A stretch of 64,000 nucleotides of DNA. Source: Pyruvatibacter sp. (GTDB taxonomy: Bacteria; Pseudomonadota; Alphaproteobacteria; CGMCC-115125). Under the pieces are notes generated by a model, which did no database searches, was not told the DNA's origin, and saw only the letters and a program-made list of their open reading frames with translations. A program made the translations under genes and the position numbers. Where the stretch lies: the NCBI RefSeq assembly GCF_040219635.1, contig NZ_JAVJSC010000004.1, positions 310,001-374,000 of the forward strand, in the 5' to 3' direction. Shown here one piece after another: positions 59,705 to 64,000 of the stretch; within the stretch, counting starts at the first letter, position 1; every line of letters begins with the position of its first letter.

Positions 59705-61951
59705 CTACCCCTCAACTCGTGAGAAGTCAGCCACCGTATGCAGCGCATCGCGGATTTGCGCGAGCAGCTTGAGGCGGTTTTCACGCAAGGCAGGGTCGTC
59801 GGCATTGACGGTTACGCCCTCAAAAAACAGATCAACCGGTCCGCGCAGCTTTGCCAGCGCTGCCATGGCGGCGGCGAAATCCTCTTTGGCCACGGCCTCG
59901 CGGGCAATGCCGGTGGCCGCATCAATGGCCGCATACAAATCGCTCTCGGCCTTCTCGGCAAACAGTTCGGTATTGGCCGCACCGGAGACGGTTTGTTTGT
60001 CCTTCTTTTCCTCGATGCGCAAAATGTTGGCCGCGCGTTTGTAGCCAGCCAGCAGGTTTGCGCCATCGTCGGTTGCGAGGAAATCAGACAGGGCGTTGAC
60101 GCGCTGGACGATGAGCCAGAGGTCGTCCTGCCCTTCCATGGCGAAGACGGCATCGACGAGGTCGTGGCGTGCGCCTCGGTCGCGCAGATAGACTTTCAGG
60201 CGGTCTGCGAAAAAGTCGAGAAGTGCGCCCGAAAAAGTATAACAGACTGCAGGTCTAATGCCTCCGAGTCCTGTGATAGCGCCATAACTTGGCGCACGAA
60301 GCTCCATATTCTTCAAACGGTCGAGTGCGAGCTCACTTACAATATCGGATGGGACGCCCCACTTCTCCAATTCTCGTATAGAATCAAGTTCCTTAAACTT
60401 CGCCCGCTCATAATTGTCGGTGATCACAAAATCTGCGTGGCTCGAAAGCCAGCCCACCAAATTAACTCGCAGATCGCGCTCGAGAATAGCGCGTACGACA
60501 CCGAGCGCCGCTCGACGGAGTGCGTATGGATCCTTAGATCCTGTCGGCTTTTCATTGATTGCCCAAAACCCAACAAGGGTATCCAGCTTATCCGCCAGCG
60601 CCACCGCGACGGAAACGAGACTCGTCGGCACGTCATCATCCGGCCCCTGCGGTGCGTAGTGGTCGCGGATGGCATCGGCAACTTCGGCGTCCTCACCGTC
60701 AGCCAGCGCGTAGTAGCGGCCCATGGTGCCTTGCAGGTCGGGGAACTCATAGACCATTCCCGTCGTCAGATCAGCCTTGGCCAGACAGGCGGCGCGTTCG
60801 GCCTTGTCCGGGTCGGCACCCACCTTGGGGGCCAGTTCGCGGGCGAGCTTGGCGACGCGCTCCATCTTGTCGTGCACGGTGCCCAGCTTGGCGTGGAACA
60901 CCACGTTTTTGAGGTCTTCGATGCGGCTTTCAAGCGTGCGTTTCTTGTCTTCATCCCAGAAGAAACGGGCGTCTGAAAAACGCGCGCGCAGGACGCGGGC
61001 GTTTCCTTGCGCGATGGCCTTGCCGCCATCGTCGGCTTCCACGTTGGCGACGCAGATGAAGTTGGGGGCCATGCCGCCGGTTTTGGGGTCGCGCACGGCA
61101 AAGTATTTCTGGTTGGTGCGCATGGTGCTGGTCAGCACTTCGGGCGGCACGTCCAAAAACGCGGCATCGAAGCTGCCGAGCAGCGGCACCGGCCATTCAA
61201 CGAGACCGGCGACTTCCGCCAGCAGCGCGTCGTCTTCCACCAGATCAAGGCCCTGCGCCTGACACAGGGTTCTGGCCTCGTGCAAAATCGTCTGCATACG
61301 GATTTCCGGGTCCACCATCACTTTTGCCCGGTCGAGGCTTACTTCATAATCCTCCAGCCGGTGCACGGTGATGGCGTCCGGGGCCATGAAGCGGTGGCCG
61401 TAGGTGGTATTGCCGCTGCGAATGCTCTGATTGTCGTTGAGGGCAACTTCAAAGGGCACGACCTCGCCGTCAAACGTGCAGACGATGCTGTGCAGCGGGC
61501 GGACCCAGCGCAGCGCGCCTGCGCCCCAGCGCATGGACTTGGGCCACGGAAACTTTTTGATGGTGTCCGGAATAATCTCGGCCAGAAGCTCCGGCACCGG
61601 GCGGCCTTTTTGTTCAATCACCGCAACGTAGAACGCGCCTTTTTTGTCTTCCTGGGTGATGCACTCGTCAATGCTGGCAAGGCCCGCCGATTTCAAAAAG
61701 CCTTCCAGCGCTTTTTCGGGCGCGCCGACGCGGGGGCCTTTGCGTTCTTCCTTGCGGTCAGGGGCTGAGCCAGGCAGACCGCCAAGGGCCAGCATCAACC
61801 GGCGCGGCGTGTAGTGAATGCGCGCCCACTCATAGGTGACGCCCTGATCCACCAGCGCGCCGGTGACCATGCGTTGCAAATCTTCCGCAGCCTGCTTTTG
61901 CATACGCGCGGGGATTTCTTCACTGAACAGCTCAATGAGGGTTTCAGGCAT
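59705..61951 (-). CDS. glyS: Glycyl-tRNA synthetase beta subunit
   Basis: A 748-residue beta subunit of the tetrameric alpha2beta2 GlyRS. It starts LIELFSEEIPARMQ, with ALGGLP, the FPWPKSMRWGAGALRWVRPLHS block and a C-terminal anticodon-binding portion ending in VEG. It works with GlyQ to charge tRNA-Gly. ATG complementary to 61949-61951 used; a longer open frame reads back to 62074 without homology. A 300-bp internal stretch (60241-60540, about residues 471-570) has distinct base and codon usage. glyQ lies 141 bp upstream. Confidence 0.96.
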   Translation of the reverse strand: MPETLIELFSEEIPARMQKQAAEDLQRMVTGALVDQGVTYEWARIHYTPRRLMLALGGLPGSAPDRKEERKGPRVGAPEKALEGFLKSAGLASIDECITQEDKKGAFYVAVIEQKGRPVPELLAEIIPDTIKKFPWPKSMRWGAGALRWVRPLHSIVCTFDGEVVPFEVALNDNQSIRSGNTTYGHRFMAPDAITVHRLEDYEVSLDRAKVMVDPEIRMQTILHEARTLCQAQGLDLVEDDALLAEVAGLVEWPVPLLGSFDAAFLDVPPEVLTSTMRTNQKYFAVRDPKTGGMAPNFICVANVEADDGGKAIAQGNARVLRARFSDARFFWDEDKKRTLESRIEDLKNVVFHAKLGTVHDKMERVAKLARELAPKVGADPDKAERAACLAKADLTTGMVYEFPDLQGTMGRYYALADGEDAEVADAIRDHYAPQGPDDDVPTSLVSVAVALADKLDTLVGFWAINEKPTGSKDPYALRRAALGVVRAILERDLRVNLVGWLSSHADFVITDNYERAKFKELDSIRELEKWGVPSDIVSELALDRLKNMELRAPSYGAITGLGGIRPAVCYTFSGALLDFFADRLKVYLRDRGARHDLVDAVFAMEGQDDLWLIVQRVNALSDFLATDDGANLLAGYKRAANILRIEEKKDKQTVSGAANTELFAEKAESDLYAAIDAATGIAREAVAKEDFAAAMAALAKLRGPVDLFFEGVTVNADDPALRENRLKLLAQIRDALHTVADFSRVEG
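60241..60540 (-). other. Lower-GC patch inside glyS
   Basis: A hand count gives about 52% GC over these 300 bases, compared with 68% for the 60 bases starting at 60661. Codons such as those for Leu and Ile use A/T-ending forms far more often here. The frame is preserved and the protein still looks like GlyS, so a homologous recombination patch from a divergent donor is a possible explanation; relaxed selection is another. The ends are not sharp. Confidence 0.5.
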
Positions 61952-62092
61952 TGCTGATTGCCCCCTCACTTTGCTGAGGCAGGAAGCGCACGAAGGGACG
62001 TGTGGCTCCGGGCACACCTTTGTTGCTTCCCCGCGGCCTGACCGCGGGGCCCAGGGCAGCCCGGCACACAACAAACCAAGAGGAGGCCACCA

Positions 62093-62998
62093 TCATGCGT
62101 CCGCCCCTTCAAGCTGCGTGGCCAGATACGCATCGCAACAGCCTTTGGCCAAGTTCCGTACACGGCCTATATACGCCTGCCGTTCAGTGACCGAGATGGC
62201 GCCCCGCGCATCCAGCAGGTTGAAGCGGTGGGAGGCTTTGAGCACCTGATCGTAGGCGGGCAGCGGCAGGGCCGGGGAATGGCTCAGCAGGCGCTCGCAC
62301 TCTTTTTCGGCGTCAACAAAATGCGCCTTGAGGGTTTCAACGTCGGCAGCCTCAAAGTTGTGGTGGGAGTATTCGACCTCGGCCTGATGGAAGACATCGC
62401 CGTAGGTGACTTTCTTGTCGCCCTGCGCCCCGTTGAAATCCAGCTCAAAGCCGTTATCCACGCCCTGCACATACATGGCCAGGCGCTCCAGCCCGTAGGT
62501 CAGTTCGCCTGACACGGGCGCGCAGTCGATGCCGCCGACCTGCTGAAAATACGTGAACTGCGACACTTCCATGCCGTCGCACCACACTTCCCAGCCCAGC
62601 CCCCAGGCGCCCAGCGTCGGGCTTTCCCAGTCGTCTTCCACAAAGCGGATGTCGTGCAGCTTGGGGTCGATGCCCAGCGCATAGAGGCTTTGCAGGTAAA
62701 GCTCCTGAATGTTGTCAGGGCTGGGCTTCAGGATCACCTGAAACTGGTAGTAGTGCTGAAAGCGGTTGGGGTTTTCACCATAGCGGCCATCGGTCGGGCG
62801 GCGCGATGGCTGCACATACGCTGCGTTCCAGTGCTTGGGGCCAAGGGCGCGCAACGTTGTGGCGGGGTGAAACGTGCCGGCGCCCATTTCCATGTCGTAA
62901 GGCTGCAATATCACGCAGCCCTGCTCCGCCCAGAAGCGTTGCAGGGTGAGGATCAGCCCCTGAAAGGATGTGTCGGCCCTGGCCGGTGGTGCGGTCAT
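62093..62998 (-). CDS. glyQ: Glycyl-tRNA synthetase alpha subunit
   Basis: A 301-residue class II aminoacyl-tRNA synthetase subunit that carries the active site. Visible are WAEQGCVILQPYDMEMGAGTFHPATTLRAL, WNAAYVQPSRRPTDGRYG, QHYYQFQVILKPSPDNIQELYL and DDWESPTLGAWGLGWEVWCDGMEV, all family hallmarks split here. It forms glycyl-adenylate and, with GlyS, charges tRNA-Gly. The ATG complementary to 62996-62998 fits homologues. Confidence 0.97.
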   Translation of the reverse strand: MTAPPARADTSFQGLILTLQRFWAEQGCVILQPYDMEMGAGTFHPATTLRALGPKHWNAAYVQPSRRPTDGRYGENPNRFQHYYQFQVILKPSPDNIQELYLQSLYALGIDPKLHDIRFVEDDWESPTLGAWGLGWEVWCDGMEVSQFTYFQQVGGIDCAPVSGELTYGLERLAMYVQGVDNGFELDFNGAQGDKKVTYGDVFHQAEVEYSHHNFEAADVETLKAHFVDAEKECERLLSHSPALPLPAYDQVLKASHRFNLLDARGAISVTERQAYIGRVRNLAKGCCDAYLATQLEGADA

Positions 62999-63151
62999 GG
63001 TGCGCGGGCGCCTGCTTTGCAAAACCAAGTGTCTGACACGCGGGAGATTTTCGCAGAATCGCTTGGCGAAACGCGCATTGCCCCCGGCGCGGCGGAACCT
63101 AGCCGCGCGGGTCAGGTGGGGTCAAGGAAAGAGGCGAATACCCGGTGTGCG

Positions 63152-63358
63152 CTAGCTGCCGGATTTGTCCCTGGGCCGATAAACGCCGTCGCTGCCTGGC
63201 TCAAGGGTCTGGCTGTCGCGCTGGCGGGTCATGTGCTCGGTGGCGCGGCGGGCGGCTTCTTCAACGGCCGAGCGGCGGCCCGTGCCACGGTCCTTGAAGG
63301 CGCGCCAGGCGGCCAGGGCGCCGATCACCAGAAGGCCGGTGATAATGAGGTTGGTCAT
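63152..63358 (-). CDS. Small single-TM protein, 68 residues
   Basis: An N-terminal hydrophobic helix (NLIITGLLVIGALAAW, residues 3-18) is followed by a basic, hydrophilic tail (RAFKDRGTGRRSAVEEAARRATEHMTRQ...). AGGGGAG with a 7-base spacing supports the ATG at 63358. It sits between glyQ and the S49 peptidase, 22 bp from the latter, so is probably co-transcribed with the peptidase. No family recognised. It could be a small membrane partner; function unknown. Confidence 0.72.
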   Translation of the reverse strand: MTNLIITGLLVIGALAAWRAFKDRGTGRRSAVEEAARRATEHMTRQRDSQTLEPGSDGVYRPRDKSGS

Positions 63359-63380
63359 TGATTGCTCCCCTTTGCGGCAC

Positions 63381-64000
63381 TTAAAGGCCGTAGCGCGACC
63401 ATAGCGCACGGGTTTCCAGCGCTGTGAGGCCATTTTCGACCAGATTGGTGTCTGAGAAAAGCGGCGGGTGTGTGGCCGCCACTTCCGCTGCATGTTTGCG
63501 GCGCAGGAAGCCACCGGACGTATGCACCAGCTTGAGGCGGGTCTTGTCGCCGTATTTTTCGCGCAGAATGCTGCGCATGTCGCCCAGACCATCAATCAGG
63601 CCGTGGGTTTTGGCGGTGGCGCCGGTCCAGAACGAGCCGGTGAACAGGTCGCTTTCAGGGGCCGTCAGTTTACCCTCGCGGCGGTCGCGCACCATCTGCT
63701 TGAAACTTTCGTGGACTTCGGCCTGCAGGTTTTTGAGGTGTTCCACGTCTTTGGGGTCTTCGGGTTTGAACGGGTCGAGCATCGCCTTGCTTTCGCCTGC
63801 CGTGTAGATGCGCCGCTCAATGCCAATGCGGTCGATCAGGCTTTTGAAGCCAAAACCGGCCGACACAACGCCGATGGAGCCGACGACCGAGTTTTCGTCG
63901 GCATAAATCTCGTCGCCCGCCAGCGCCAGCATGTAGCCGCCCGACGCGCCCACATCCTCGATGAAGGCAAAAACCGGGATTTCGTTTTCCGCGGACAGCG
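63381..64000 (-). CDS. S49-family serine peptidase (SppA/SohB-like), 5' end missing
   Basis: The last 205 residues of the reading frame are visible; it continues beyond the right edge. VFAFIEDVGASGGYMLALAGDEIYAD contains the nucleophile Ser (GASGGY), and the general-base Lys is expected in GESKAMLDPFKPE, the usual Ser-Lys dyad of signal peptide peptidases. It would degrade membrane-embedded signal peptides or proteins. The upstream residues through 64000 are in frame with the conserved part, so GTG at 63953 is not the true start. Confidence 0.9.
   Translation of the reverse strand, partial: LSAENEIPVFAFIEDVGASGGYMLALAGDEIYADENSVVGSIGVVSAGFGFKSLIDRIGIERRIYTAGESKAMLDPFKPEDPKDVEHLKNLQAEVHESFKQMVRDRREGKLTAPESDLFTGSFWTGATAKTHGLIDGLGDMRSILREKYGDKTRLKLVHTSGGFLRRKHAAEVAATHPPLFSDTNLVENGLTALETRALWSRYGL

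Noticed and set aside
61007..61768. Open frame of 253 codons antisense to glyS
   Set aside because: It is opposite the clear GlyS reading frame and has no coherent protein features.
1..64000. tRNA or rRNA gene, integrase or attachment site
   Set aside because: I looked through the intergenic gaps for cloverleaf-like CCA ends, rRNA motifs and recombinase genes and saw none, though short ncRNAs cannot be excluded by eye.

Overview
The window is a GC-rich (about 60-65% by eye), densely coded chromosomal segment with no rRNA, tRNA, integrase, transposase or CRISPR array that I can see. It reads as an alphaproteobacterial core chromosome. Pointers are an alpha2beta2-type glycyl-tRNA synthetase (glyQ, glyS), an Alphaproteobacteria-type NAD regulator (NadQ-like) beside nadABC, a TIGR02301-like secreted protein, and an HDAC-like/xseB/tlyA gene run. 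Rhizobiales-like relatives such as Parvibaculaceae are plausible, but I cannot place the genus.

Layout, left to right. 1-8.5 kb: lipid and amine metabolism (acyl-CoA ligase, amidase, class III aminotransferase, SDRs, a CDF metal exporter, pdxH) plus a broken SDR remnant. 8.6-13.6 kb: a Sel1-repeat secreted protein, a DnaJ-like chaperone, fabI, aroC and a small membrane protein. 13.6-21 kb: a long minus-strand run: acyl-CoA dehydrogenase, MBL hydrolase, HDAC-like deacetylase, xseB, tlyA, an RlmD/TrmA-like RNA methyltransferase and a further methyltransferase. 21-30 kb: Sua5, a D-2-hydroxyglutarate-type FAD dehydrogenase, a CorC/CNNM protein, GNAT, a YedK/HMCES-like DNA-protein crosslinker, NUDIX, SDR, and two tandem secreted paralogues of an unrecognised cysteine/tryptophan-rich family. 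30-38 kb: a TIGR02301-like protein, an orphan GspE-like protein whose ATPase residues are substituted, a LysE exporter with a TPP enzyme, and a feruloyl-CoA-synthase-like ligase beside an AcuI-like reductase.

38-43 kb: a minus-strand glycan operon: a GT9-GT2 fusion, a GT4 glycosyltransferase and an asparagine-synthase-like amidotransferase. 43-48.7 kb: ygfZ-like, tag, an FMN split-barrel protein, a KAS III-like synthase, a universal stress protein and a YfbR-like HD hydrolase that may start at a non-AUG codon. 48.7-54.4 kb: a NAD module with nadQ-like regulator, a divergent 7-TM membrane protein, and nadA-nadB-nadC. Three closely matching 21-bp operator-like palindromes lie upstream of nadQ (one) and nadA (two), two of them overlapping recognisable sigma70-type promoters. 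54.5-64 kb: SDR, SleB-type cell-wall hydrolase, ppdK, a cluster of REP-like palindromes, glyS (with an internal lower-GC patch), glyQ, a 68-aa single-TM protein and a truncated S49 peptidase.

The most promising unexplained material is the NadQ circuit with its 7-TM neighbour, the degenerate orphan GspE protein, the clamp-like C-terminal tail on the YedK/HMCES homologue, and the paired secreted proteins.
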